DNA of 22,332 bases from JBLKSS01 sp047607725 (GTDB taxonomy: Bacteria; Pseudomonadota; Gammaproteobacteria; Enterobacterales; Enterobacteriaceae). Of this stretch, positions 14,936 through 22,332 are shown piece after piece (positions within the stretch are counted from its first letter, which is position 1; each line of letters starts with the position of its first letter). Made by a program: the position numbers and the translations under genes. The DNA lies in assembly GCF_047607725.1 (NCBI RefSeq), contig NZ_JBLKSS010000028.1, positions 1 to 22,332 on the forward strand. Reading direction: 5' to 3'. The notes beneath the pieces were generated by a model. That model made no database searches, had not been told where the DNA came from, and worked only from the letters and a program-made list of their open reading frames with translations.

Positions 14936-14964
14936 ATTAAACCGTATTGACCGCATGGCGTCAA
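14936..14964 (-). promoter_or_regulatory. sigma-70 promoter of the tRNA-Phe gene
   Basis: On the - strand TTGACG is followed after 17 bases by TTTAAT, then a GC-rich discriminator (GCGCACG) just before the mature 5' end. This arrangement is typical of stable-RNA promoters under stringent control. The promoter appears intact even though the tRNA is damaged. Confidence 0.7.
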
Positions 14965-15037
14965 CGCCTAATTTGCCCGCGTGGCGCGTTTGCTGCCTTT
15001 TCAGGCAGCCGGGAGCGCATCCGTGGCGCGCGAGTGC

Positions 15038-15072
15038 CTGCCGGGCCTGGGCGCCGGCGGCGTGCCCGGCAG
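15038..15072. other. GC-rich 8-bp inverted repeat
   Basis: CTGCCGGG (15038-15045) pairs with CCCGGCAG (15065-15072) around a GC-rich loop. There is no T run directly after it on either strand, so a terminator is not supported. A smaller hairpin GCTGCC/GGCAGC lies at 14992-15009. The stretch between tRNA and the speC leader otherwise shows no gene; E. coli has yqgA in this interval. Confidence 0.35.
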
Positions 15073-15199
15073 CCATTAAGTTATTTAATAATTATACAGC
15101 ATCTGATTTTTTTGCTTGAACCCGATGGGAAAACATGCAATTATTGCACAAATTTTTTATCACTTCTTATTACGCAGAAGATCACAGGAGACCGCCGCT

Positions 15200-15313
15200 A
15201 TGCATCCAGCACTGTCGCCGCGTTTGGTCACGGGGCAGCCTTGTCCAGTGACGCGGATATCCTGCCCGCATTTTCTCTTTCGTGCGTATTCGTTCACTAT
15301 CACCATGCAGTGA
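15200..15313 (+). CDS. candidate 37-codon leader ORF upstream of speC
   Basis: ATG 15200 follows CAGGAG with nine bases spacing, a strong ribosome site, and the ORF ends at TGA 15311-15313. The product starts MHPALSPRLVTGQPCP and ends FLFRAYSFTITMQ. It lies 214 bases ahead of the speC start in a leader with hairpins. Ornithine decarboxylase speF of E. coli is controlled by a 34-residue arrest peptide (SpeFL) in a similar leader; the C-terminal F-x-x-R-..-S-F of this ORF loosely recalls it, but similarity is too weak to call homology. It could equally be a chance ORF. A weak promoter-like pair (TTGCAC at 15144, TATTAC at 15168) lies upstream. Confidence 0.35.
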   Translation: MHPALSPRLVTGQPCPVTRISCPHFLFRAYSFTITMQ

Positions 15314-15340
15314 GGGCACGCCGGCTCACTGTTAGGCATT

Positions 15341-15438
15341 AGTAAAATCAGACGTCCAGCTCTGCTTTTACTGATGTCTATTGGCTGCTGCTGATTCCCA
15401 GGCTTTCCATTATGTTGCGCTTTCCCTCGCGGGGAAAG
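15341..15438 (+). promoter_or_regulatory. structured leader region of speC
   Basis: Two hairpins can form between the small ORF and speC: AGTAAAA (15341-15347) with TTTTACT (15366-15372), and CTTTCCC (15420-15426) with GGGAAAG (15432-15438) around a five-base loop. Neither is followed by a T run, so they are not simple terminators. A long, folded leader before an ornithine decarboxylase gene suggests control by ornithine or polyamines, which is an inference. Confidence 0.35.
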
Positions 15439-15526
15439 AACGGCCGGCATCGGGTGCGGGAGGCGTTTGCTCTCCCATTGTGTGCTCTGGCACATCGACT
15501 CATCCTTACCTCAGGGCATCGGTGAT

Positions 15527-17517
15527 ATGACTTTATTGAAAATAGCCGCCAGCACGGCGCTGGCCCACCGTCTGCACACCGAGCGCGCGCCGACGTGCTG
15601 TGGCTTGATGACGCGGCGCCCTATGCTGCGGCCGCGCAATTGGAAGCCGCGGCGGAGAGTTATCAACAGGCGCTGCTGCCGCCGTTTTTTGATACGCTGA
15701 CGCGCTATGTCGCCATGGGCAACAGCACCTTCGCCTGTCCGGGGCATCAGGGCGGGCAGTTCTTTCGCAAGCACCCCGCCGGCCGGGCGTTTTTTGATTT
15801 CTTCGGCGAGAATGTATTCCGGGCGGATATGTGCAATGCCGACGTTAAACTGGGCGATCTGCTGATCCATGAGGGCTCGGCGAAAGAAGCGCAAAAATTT
15901 GCCGCCAAGGTGTTCAACGCCGATAAAACCTACCTTGTGCTTAACGGGACCTCTTCGGCTGATAAAGTCGTGACCAATGCCTTGCTCACCCGCGGCGATT
16001 TGGTACTTTTCGACCGTAATAATCACAAGTCGGTGCATCATGGCGTGCTGCTGCAGGCCGGGGCAACGCCGGTGTATCTGGAAACGGCGCGCAATCCGTT
16101 CGGCTTAATCGGCGGTATCGATGCCCCCTGTTTTGATGACGCCTACCTGCGCCAGCGGGTGGCAGAGGTCGCGCCGCAGCGGGCGGCCGACGAAAGGCCG
16201 TTCCGTTTGGCGGTGATCCAGCTGGGTACCTATGACGGCACTATTTATAACGCCCGGCAGGTGGTGGATAAAATCGGCCATCTGTGCGATTACATTTTGT
16301 TTGATTCCGCCTGGGTGGGGTATGAACAGTTCATTCCCATGATGGAACAATGTTCGCCGTTGCTGCTGGAGTTGAATGAAAACGATCCGGGGATCTTCGT
16401 CACCCAATCGGTACACAAACAGCAGGCGGGGTTTTCGCAAACCTCGCAAATTCATAAAAAAGACACCCACATTAAAGGGCAGAAGCGGTTTTGCAATCAT
16501 AAGCGTTTCAACAGTGCCTATATGCTGCATGCTTCCACCAGTCCGTTTTATCCGTTATTCGCGGCCCTTGAGATCAACGCCAAGATCCACGAAGGGGCCA
16601 GCGGCCGCCGGATGTGGATGGACTGCGTCAAACTTGGTATTGAAACCCGCAAGCTTTTGCTGGCGGAGTGTCGACTCATCAGGCCGTTCGTGCCGGACCG
16701 AGTGGATGGCCGGCGCTGGCAAGATCACGCTACCGAAGAGATGGCCCATGAGAAGCGCTTTTTCAATTTCGTGCCCGGCGAACGCTGGCATGGCTTCGAC
16801 GGTTATACCCGCGATCAGTACTTTGTCGATCCCTGTAAACTGCTGCTGACCATGCCGGGAATCGATGCCGTCAGCGGCCGCTATACCGCGGTCGGTATTC
16901 CGATCACGATTTTGGCGACCTATTTGCGTGAAAACGGCATTGTGCCAGAGAAATGCGATCTCAATTCCATCCTGTTCCTGCTCACACCCGCCGAGGATGC
17001 GGCGAAGATGCGCCGGCTGGTGGACGCACTGGTGCAGTTTAAGCGCTACATCGAGGAAGACGCGCCACTGAAAACGGTCTTGCCCAGTATTTGCGAGAAA
17101 TATCCCGGGTGCTATCAAGACTATACCCTGCGCCGGTTGTATCAGGAAATGCATGACTTGTATGTCAGTTTTGACGCCAAGCAATTGCAGCGTGAGATGT
17201 TCCGCCAGTCTTATCTGCCGTGTATGGCGATGAACCCGCAGGAGGGCAATATGGCCTTTGTGCGCGGCGAGATAGAACTGCTTCCCCTATCCAAGGCGGA
17301 TAGACGTATCGCCGCCGAAGACGCGTTGCCTTACCCGCCTGGGGTGCTGTGCGTGGTGCCTGGCGAGGTGTGGGGAGGGCCGGCGTGGCGTTATTTCCTG
17401 GCGCTGGAGGAGGAACTGAACCAATTGCCGGGCTTCCAGCCGGAGTTGCAGGGGGTCTATATCCAGCAAGACGCATGCGGCACCCGGCAACTGTATGGCC
17501 ATATGGTCTGCCGCTGA
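15527..17517 (+). pseudogene. speC: ornithine decarboxylase SpeC, N-terminal deletion/frameshift
   Basis: SpeC makes putrescine from ornithine with pyridoxal phosphate. From ATG 15527 the first codons (KIAASTALAHRL) match the E. coli N-terminus (NIAASSELVSRL), but around 15575-15595 the frame changes and about 55 codons of the N-terminal wing domain are missing. The other frame then runs open for ~640 codons: LLPPFFDTLTRYVAMGNSTF, ACPGHQGGQFFRKHPAGR, FRADMCNADVKLGD, QLGTYDGTIYNARQVV, the cofactor lysine motif TQSVHKQQAGFSQ, STSPFYPLFAALE, to the C-terminus. A GTG at 15595 could start a shortened enzyme with the whole catalytic core, but it has no obvious ribosome site. The wing domain takes part in oligomer contacts, so a shortened enzyme may still fold. 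I call it a pseudogene, with doubt. Confidence 0.88.
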
Positions 17518-17624
17518 CGGCTATGGCTGGCTGACGCTACGGCGCGCGCGATTGCCGCAACTCTGCCGGTCTTAGTCGCGGGTCCCGCCTGCGCGGTGGG
17601 CTTTATGGCGTTGAAGTGGCGACA

Positions 17625-18711
17625 TCAGCGCGCCGCGCGCCGATGCCGTCCGCGCCGGTAGTTTTTCTGCAGATTATTGACTTTATACAGGTAGCGGCGC
17701 GATTCCGCCGACGGATACTGCGTGGATAACGTTTGATAAACCTCGTCCGACTGCATGCCGTTTATTATCTGGAACGCCCGATTCTGGTCGCGTGAAAAGA
17801 CCCGCAGCACGCTGCCGGCGCCGCCGTTATAGGCGGTGATCACCACATAGCGCCGCGACGTTGGATTGACAATACCGCCCCAAATAGCTGTTTTGCAGCA
17901 TCGCCAGATAGGCGGTGCCGGTATCGATATTGTTTTCCGGATCAAACAGATAGCTGCAGCTCGGCTGGCCCCATTTGCCCTTCATTTTGAACACATCGCG
18001 TCCCGCGCTGTGCTGTACCACCTGCATGAGGCCCAAGGCGTCGGCGTGGCTCACCGCATAGGGGTTGAAGCTCGATTCCGTCTGCATAATTGCCAGAATT
18101 AGTGACTGAGCGACGCCATATTGCTGCGAGGCTTTGCGCACCATGCCCAGGTATTTATGGGCGCGTTTGTCCACATGGTTCGGCACCAGTTGGATAGTGA
18201 TGGACCATATTTGCCGCAGGCCGGTGGTGCGGGTTTGCAGCAGATAATCGGCGAAATGGGCGGCGCGCCACTCCCAGCGAATCGGCTCGCCGTTATTATC
18301 CAGCACCTACCCATAGAGGAAAGGCTCTTTACTGATGGGAATATCGTCCGCATCCGAGTAAAGATCGATATTGCCGGGATCGTTACCCATTAACAGGGTG
18401 CTGATAATCGCCTGGCGCAGATGCGCGCTTGGATTATCGCACGTGATGGTTTCGACGGTAATGGTACCGGCATCAAAGTTGATGTGGCTGCGGGTTTCGT
18501 ACTGATCGGTGTATTTGACGTAGTCTTTCGGCCCGGCAATCAGAACTTCATTCAGCCCCCAGAGATTTTCAATGTTATGGGCAAACTGGCCCATCAAAAT
18601 ATCGAAACCGTTGGTGTCTTTTATATAGGCTTCATTTTCGGCATTGTTTTTACTGCTGGAACAGGAGATCAATAACGGGGCAATGATCACTAAAGGTAAT
18701 ATTTTCTTCAT
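17625..18711 (-). pseudogene. mltC: membrane-bound lytic murein transglycosylase C, broken twice
   Basis: MltC is an outer-membrane lipoprotein that cleaves peptidoglycan. The first frame (MKKILPLVIIAPLLISCSSS) has a lipobox LISC and the N-terminal domain up to SKEPFLYG, where E. coli has Gln and this sequence TAG (near 18306). The frame continues without other damage with RWEWRAAHFADYLLQTR (a few residues shorter than E. coli here), the catalytic ESSFNPYAVSHADALGLMQV region with Glu, and NIDTGTAYLAML. At a run of four G on the - strand (17878-17881) an extra base shifts the frame; the next frame resumes GGIVNPTSRRYVVITAYNGG to YLYKVNNLQKNYRRG and the end at 17625. Two independent lesions point to a pseudogene. 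It follows yggX; nupG, its E. coli neighbour on the other side, is absent. Confidence 0.9.
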
Positions 18712-18768
18712 GTTACGGGCTGTGTCAGGACTGGAAATTTCCGGGGCTCAAAGCGCCCCGAAAAGGCG

Positions 18769-19041
18769 TTATTCGCTCGGCGGGGTATACCCCTGGATAT
18801 GCACATCCTGACCTTCAAATAGGAAATTGATCATCTCCTGCTCCAACACTTTACGATCGGCGACGTTCATCATGCTGAGTTTCTTTTCGTTAATCAGCAT
18901 CGTTTGCTTGGTCTGCCACTGCGACCATGCTTCTTTAGAAATAGTGTCATAAATGCGCTTACCCAGTTCACCTGGATAAATTTGATAATCCTGCCCTTCG
19001 GCTTCACGCTTGAGAAAAGTACAGTAAATCGTTCTGCTCAT
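18769..19041 (-). CDS. yggX: YggX, Fe(2+)-trafficking / oxidative-damage protection protein
   Basis: 90 residues starting MSRTIYCTFLKREAEGQDYQ and ending VHIQGYTPPSE, almost colinear with E. coli YggX (91 residues). The conserved Cys near the N-terminus (IYCTF) is present. The protein protects iron-sulphur proteins from oxidative damage and is linked to iron delivery. Of two adjacent ATG codons the second (19041) is preferred, because it matches MSRT of the family and lies seven bases behind GAGG. It is 50 bases behind mutY, an iron-sulphur enzyme, as in E. coli, and probably shares its transcript. Intact. Confidence 0.95.
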   Translation of the reverse strand: MSRTIYCTFLKREAEGQDYQIYPGELGKRIYDTISKEAWSQWQTKQTMLINEKKLSMMNVADRKVLEQEMINFLFEGQDVHIQGYTPPSE

Positions 19042-19091
19042 CATTGTTCCTCTTTGTTGGCAGCCGCGGGCAATAAGGTAGCCTGTCGAGG

Positions 19092-20132
19092 CTAGCTCAA
19101 TTGCAATAGCAAGCGCTCGACCGGCGCCGCCAGTCCGACCGCCGGCGGCTGGGCTAAGTTATACCAGAGTCCGCTGCCTTCATCCATGCAGCGTTGAATC
19201 GTGCCAACCTTTTGCCACATCGGTACGATATCCAAATGGAAATGGCTGAAGGTATGACGGAACGCCGTCAGTTGTTCGCATTGGCCGTTCGGCAAACCGC
19301 GCTGGGTCAGCCACAGCGACAATGCCTGCGGGTCGGCAAACTGCGGAAAACAAAACAGCCCGCCCCACAGGCCCACCGCCGGGCGCTGCTCAAGCCATAC
19401 ACGATTGCCGTCCTGCAGCAGCAGAAACCAGGCGGTTTTTTCCGGCAGAGTCTGCTTCGTTTTTTTGCCGGGATAGCTGGCCCAGCTATGAGAGGCGTAA
19501 GCCTGGCAACCCCGGTGCAGCGGGCATAGCTCGCATTTCGGCCGCGATCGGGTGCACACCATCGCGCCCAAATCCATCATGGCCTGATTGAACTGCGACA
19601 CTCCCCGCGCCGGCGTGACCTGTTCACTGTGCCGCCACAGCCGCTGCTCCACCTCCTTTTTCCCGGGCCAGCCGGCAATGGCGTAGTAGCGGGCGAGAAC
19701 CCGTTTCACGTTGCCGTCAAGAATAGGATAGTGCCTGTCCAGCGCCAGCGACAATATGGCGCCCGCGGTGGAGCGGCCAATGCCGGGCAGGGCGCAGATG
19801 GCACCAAAGTCTTCAGGAAATTCGCCGCCGTGCCGCTCGCTAATGAGCTGGGCCGCTTTATGCAGATTGCGCGCGCGNGCGTAATAGCCTAGGCCGGTCC
19901 ATAAATGCAATACCTCATCCAGCGCCGCCGCCGCGAGTTGGCCGACGGTAGGGAATTTGGCCATGAAGCGTTGAAAATAGGGGATGACGGTCATCACCTG
20001 CGTTTGTTGCAGCATGACTTCCGATAACCAGACTTTATACGGCGTTTTTTCCAACTGCCAGGGCAGCGTTTTGCGGCCGAACCGCTGGTACCAGTCCAGC
20101 ACGAGTTGCGCGAACGGTGGCGCTTGCGTCAT
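19092..20132 (-). CDS. mutY: adenine DNA glycosylase MutY
   Basis: 346 residues (E. coli 350). MutY removes adenine paired with 8-oxoguanine. The catalytic Glu38 is in VWLSEVMLQQTQV, the helix-hairpin-helix in LPGIGRSTAGAILS, the catalytic Asp139 in YPILDGNVKRVLAR, and the [4Fe-4S] cysteines are C193, C200, C203 and C209 (spacing 6-2-5). The C-terminal NUDIX-like domain for 8-oxoG recognition (VWLEQRPAVGLWGGLFCFP; FRHTFSHFHLDI) is complete. Residue 85 is unknown because of an N at 19878. First gene of the operon with yggX and mltC; divergent from trmB. Intact, so DNA repair of oxidative lesions seems kept while neighbours decay. Confidence 0.96.
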   Translation of the reverse strand: MTQAPPFAQLVLDWYQRFGRKTLPWQLEKTPYKVWLSEVMLQQTQVMTVIPYFQRFMAKFPTVGQLAAAALDEVLHLWTGLGYYXRARNLHKAAQLISERHGGEFPEDFGAICALPGIGRSTAGAILSLALDRHYPILDGNVKRVLARYYAIAGWPGKKEVEQRLWRHSEQVTPARGVSQFNQAMMDLGAMVCTRSRPKCELCPLHRGCQAYASHSWASYPGKKTKQTLPEKTAWFLLLQDGNRVWLEQRPAVGLWGGLFCFPQFADPQALSLWLTQRGLPNGQCEQLTAFRHTFSHFHLDIVPMWQKVGTIQRCMDEGSGLWYNLAQPPAVGLAAPVERLLLQLS

Positions 20133-20183
20133 TGGGAAACCATTACCTGTGGGCGAAGATTCGTGTCGTTATCCTAGTGCACG

Positions 20184-20212
20184 ATTGCAGCATAGTGCGC
20201 ACAGGCTGTAAA
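20184..20212 (-). promoter_or_regulatory. candidate promoter of mutY-yggX-mltC
   Basis: On the - strand TTTACA is followed after 17 bases by TGCAAT, about 50 bases before the mutY start. Matches are moderate (5/6 and 4/6). It is the best candidate I see in the divergent region. Confidence 0.4.
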
Positions 20213-20236
20213 CAGGAACTTTACTCTGTTGCGGGC

Positions 20237-20264
20237 TTGCTAAACAGTGCTATCTTTGCATAAT
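20237..20264 (+). promoter_or_regulatory. candidate promoter of trmB
   Basis: TTGCTA (20237-20242) and CATAAT (20259-20264) are 16 bases apart, 36 bases before the trmB start codon. The -10 agrees with the consensus at five of six positions. Confidence 0.45.
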
Positions 20265-20300
20265 GCGCGTTTGCCAACCCTTTTCACATTGCGGAATTTT

Positions 20301-21020
20301 ATGAGCAACAATGTCATCTCCCCCGAATTCGACGAGCAAGGACGCGCGCTGCGGCGGATCCGCAGTTTTGTCCGGCGCCAGGGCCGGCTGACCAAGGGGC
20401 AGCAGCATGCGCTGGATACGCTATGGCCGGCGATGGGAACCGACTATCAGGCGCGGCCGCTCGATCTTGATGCGCTGTTCGGCCGCGCGGCGCCGGTGAC
20501 GCTGGAGATTGGTTTTGGCATGGGGGCGTCTTTGGTTACCATGGCGGCGGCGCATCCCGAGCAGAATTTCATCGGTATTGAGGTCCACTTACCGGGCGTC
20601 GGCGCCTGCCTTGCCTGCGCGCAGGAAGCCGGCGTCAGTAATTTACGCGTGATGTGTCATGATGCGGTGGAAGTGTTGGAGCAGATGATCCCGGATGCGT
20701 CTTTGGCGTTGGTGCAACTGTTTTTCCCTGATCCCTGGCATAAAGCGCGGCACAATAAACGCCGTATTATACAGGCGCCGTTTGTCGAACTGGTCAGGCG
20801 CAAACTCGCCGCCGGCGGGGTATTCCATATGGCGACCGACTGGCAACCTTATGCCGAACATATGCTGGCGGTCATGTCGGCTGCCGACTCTTTCCGTAAC
20901 CTTTCCTCCGCAGGGGATTATGTGCCGCGGCCGGCGAGCCGCCCGTTAACCAAGTTTGAACAGCGCGGTCAGCGGTTGGGTCACGGCTTTTGGGATTTAA
21001 TGTTTGAAAAAGAGGTCTGA
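20301..21020 (+). CDS. trmB: tRNA (guanine-N7-)-methyltransferase TrmB
   Basis: 239 residues from ATG 20301, the exact length of E. coli TrmB; the frame upstream to 20247 is leader. It forms m7G46 in tRNA with S-adenosylmethionine. Motif I is LEIGFGMGASLVTMA, followed by FIGIEVHLPGVGACL and the family signature QLFFPDPWHKARHNKRRII (Asp and Pro of the active site). The end RPLTKFEQRGQRLGHGFWDL is standard and complete. Divergent from mutY. In E. coli yggL follows; here only 56 bases separate it from the yggN remnant, so yggL has been lost. Intact. Confidence 0.96.
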   Translation: MSNNVISPEFDEQGRALRRIRSFVRRQGRLTKGQQHALDTLWPAMGTDYQARPLDLDALFGRAAPVTLEIGFGMGASLVTMAAAHPEQNFIGIEVHLPGVGACLACAQEAGVSNLRVMCHDAVEVLEQMIPDASLALVQLFFPDPWHKARHNKRRIIQAPFVELVRRKLAAGGVFHMATDWQPYAEHMLAVMSAADSFRNLSSAGDYVPRPASRPLTKFEQRGQRLGHGFWDLMFEKEV

Positions 21021-21076
21021 GCAACAGGCAGGAGCGATTCTGGTTTTCTTCACACAGGTCATTATCAGGAGACGGT

Positions 21077-21790
21077 ATGTTGCGCAAAGCAATGCGCGGA
21101 TTATTGCTGATGACCGCCTGGTAGGTGCAGGCGGACTATCAGTGCCCGGTCAAACCCCAGGACGATATCATCATTGCGCCGCAGACGGTGCAGGTGGTAG
21201 GGCAAAGCGGCACGTTGACCATCACCCCGGCGGGGGAGGTGCAGCGTAACGGTACGCCGGTGAGTCTTAGCGCCGGGCAGCGCCAGCAGGCCCAGGTTTA
21301 TTAGAGCGCCCTGCGGCGGGATTTACCCTGGATTGACGAGGGCGCCCGCGCCCATCTGGAAAAAGGGCGCCAGGCGCTGGATAAGATTATCGTGCAGCAG
21401 CTCGGCCGCGACAGTAACGTGCGCAATCGGCTCACCACGTTGGATGGCCAACTGAAACAGCAGATGAACCGCATTATCGAACACCGCAGCGACGGCCTCA
21501 CTTTCCATCATCAGACCATTAGTCAGGTCGAGCAGGACGGCCGGCAAATCGTGGAACAGAGCATGGGCGGCGTGGTGCAGGACAGCCTTAATGAGCTGGG
21601 CGTGCGCCAGGCGGTCAACGGCAGTAATCCACTGCAGTCGGTGATGGGCAGCCTGGGCGGCCTGCAGCAGGCGCTACAGACCGAATGGAATAATCAAGAG
21701 CAGGATTTCCAACAGTTCGGACGACAAGTGTGCCAGCGGGTAACCGACCTTGAGCAGCAGCGCCAGACGCTGGTGAAGGCGCTGCCCTGA
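21077..21790 (+). pseudogene. yggN: YggN (DUF2884 family), two in-frame amber codons
   Basis: From ATG 21077 behind AGGAGA the frame matches E. coli YggN: signal-like start MLRKAMRGLLLMTAW, then TAG (21122-21124), then ADYQCPVKPQDDIIIAPQTV, a second TAG (21302-21304) where E. coli has Gln (QVY-TAG-SALRRDLPWIDEG), and an undamaged remainder: LDKIIVQQLGRDSNVRNRLT, EQMNRIIE-like QQMNRIIEHRSDGLTFHH, MGSLGGLQQALQTEWNNQEQ, to the stop at 21790. There is no frameshift. The protein is a secreted or periplasmic one of unknown function. The first stop cuts within or just after the signal peptide, so nothing useful is made unless amber codons are read. Confidence 0.9.
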
Positions 21791-21965
21791 TCTGTGCCGG
21801 TGCAGCGGTAAAGATGAATGTTGCCGCAGCGCGGCTAACGCCCCAGGCGCTGTTGCGACGCGGGGGCGACGGCCAGGGACAGCACAAATGACGTGCCCGA
21901 GCGCGCGTCGTTACGGCGCCGGGCGCGATAGTGCCTGTTAACGCCCGTACCACCGCGCCGCGGCC

Positions 21966-22080
21966 TTACATAAACAGCTCTAGCAGGGAGTTAAGAAACA
22001 GCTTGCCTTTGTCCGTGACCTGCCAGTGGCTATCGTTTTTGCTGATATACCCGCCGGCCAGCGCCTGATCCAGTGCGGGG
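21966..22080 (-). pseudogene. hemW: HemW C-terminal remnant, cut by IS
   Basis: The - strand ends NQHPALDQALAGGYISKND, SHWQVTDKGKLFLNSLLELF, matching the last ~40 residues of E. coli HemW (radical-SAM-like haem chaperone, formerly YggW). The frame is lost at about 22080, where the 23-bp repeat array of an IS-like element begins, so most of the gene lies beyond the element or is gone. In E. coli yggM and ansB lie between hemW and yggN; here a 175-base spacer (21791-21965) without any recognisable gene takes their place. Confidence 0.8.
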
Positions 22081-22084
22081 TGCT

Positions 22085-22208
22085 GGTTCCGGTCACGTCC
22101 GATCACTGATTCCGATTTCACCCGATCACTAATTCCGATTTCACCCGATCACTGATTCCGATTTCACCCGATCACTGATTCCGGTCGCTCGATCAGCGAT
22201 TCCGATTC
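22085..22208. repeat. 23-bp tandem repeats at the IS end
   Basis: Three near-identical units CCGATCACTGATTCCGATTTC(AC) start at 22099, 22122 and 22145 (the second has one G-to-A change), followed by two more divergent copies and preceded by a partial one (GGTTCCGGTCAC). There are no unique spacers, so this is not CRISPR. The units are probably transposase-binding sites. Confidence 0.8.
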
Positions 22209-22271
22209 TGTCCGATCGCTCATCTTCTGTTCCGCCATACTCTGGAGACTTTTAGCTTCCGGGGGTATGGC

Positions 22272-22332
22272 ATGGCACGTAAAAAGAAGAACGCGAGAAC
22301 AGAAATGTGCATCTATATCAATGTATTACGCA
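22272..22332 (+). CDS. transposase IstA-like, N-terminus (3' end outside window)
   Basis: ATG 22272 opens MARKKKNARTEMCIYINVLR and runs to the window edge. The basic start followed by an amphipathic helix fits the N-terminus of IS21-type IstA transposases of the IS408/IS1162 kind, but only 20 residues are visible. A G-rich ribosome site (GGGGG) precedes it. Identification rests mainly on the tandem end repeats next to it. Confidence 0.5.
   Translation, partial: MARKKKNARTEMCIYINVLR

Larger units (their letters stand above)
22081..22332 (+). mobile_element. IS21-family-like insertion sequence, left end (partial)
   Basis: The element seems to start at TG (22081), where the hemW frame stops, with repeated 23-bp units followed by a transposase start codon at 22272. 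Multiple end repeats before a long transposase gene are typical of IS21-family elements. The right end is outside the window and no target duplication can be checked. Confidence 0.6.

Noticed and set aside
14807..15076. 89-codon - strand ORF covering the tRNA
   Set aside because: It reads straight through tRNA-Phe and its promoter; not a protein gene.
15160..15495. 111-codon - strand ORF with several Cys (ACPHC...KCGQD...GCPV)
   Set aside because: It looks faintly like a zinc-binding protein, but there is no ribosome site or known family, and it covers the speC leader with its small ORF and hairpins. Not supported, though not excluded.
15511..17184. Long - strand ORFs (15511-16041, 16555-17184) opposite speC
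   Set aside because: Shadows of the GC-rich speC frame; peptides have no recognisable domains.
22099..22208. CRISPR-like array of 23-bp repeats
   Set aside because: The units are contiguous with no unique spacers and lie at a transposase gene start, so they are IS end repeats.

Overview
The window looks like the chromosome of a gammaproteobacterium of the Enterobacterales, most probably a Sodalis-type insect symbiont. The right-hand genes keep the E. coli order hemW - yggN - trmB - mutY - yggX - mltC - speC - tRNA-Phe(pheV). Several of them are decayed by in-frame stops, frameshifts, internal deletion or IS insertion, and neighbours found in E. coli (yggL, nupG, yqgA, ansB) are missing. That mix of high similarity and heavy pseudogene load is typical of recent symbionts. 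The genus is an inference from decay pattern and gene order. The window also contains scattered N bases, so some single-base lesions may be assembly errors.

Layout. Positions 1-14557 hold part of a Mu-like prophage lying in reverse. From the right these are four or five copies of a GTATCA-type end repeat (14348-14557, probable prophage left end), the c-type repressor on the + strand (13772-14314), an operator region, and then ner, a transposase A gene, a target-activator ATPase B gene and three small unknown genes on the - strand. These run without a break into a Mu tail operon: tape measure, gpN, gpP, gp45 spike, gp46, gp47 baseplate J, gp48 and a glycine-rich tail fibre. The left edge (1-973) holds oppositely oriented fibre C-termini and a tail-fibre-assembly remnant. 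A Hin/Gin-like crossover sequence lies inside the expressed fibre gene, which suggests an invertible fibre locus.

Two things stand out in the phage part. First, no capsid, portal, terminase, sheath, tube, Mor/C or lysis genes lie between B and the tape measure; early and tail genes are joined with short gaps and overlaps. Second, A carries an amber codon and a frameshift, and B and the first small gene carry frameshifts, while about 8 kb of tail genes are open throughout.

Positions 14558-22080 are host DNA: a damaged tRNA-Phe with a good promoter, a leader region with a small ORF and hairpins ahead of an N-terminally deleted speC, a broken mltC, intact yggX, mutY and trmB, a yggN with two amber codons, and the last residues of hemW. 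hemW is cut by an IS21-family-like element (from about 22081) that starts with 23-bp tandem repeats and the first codons of a transposase.
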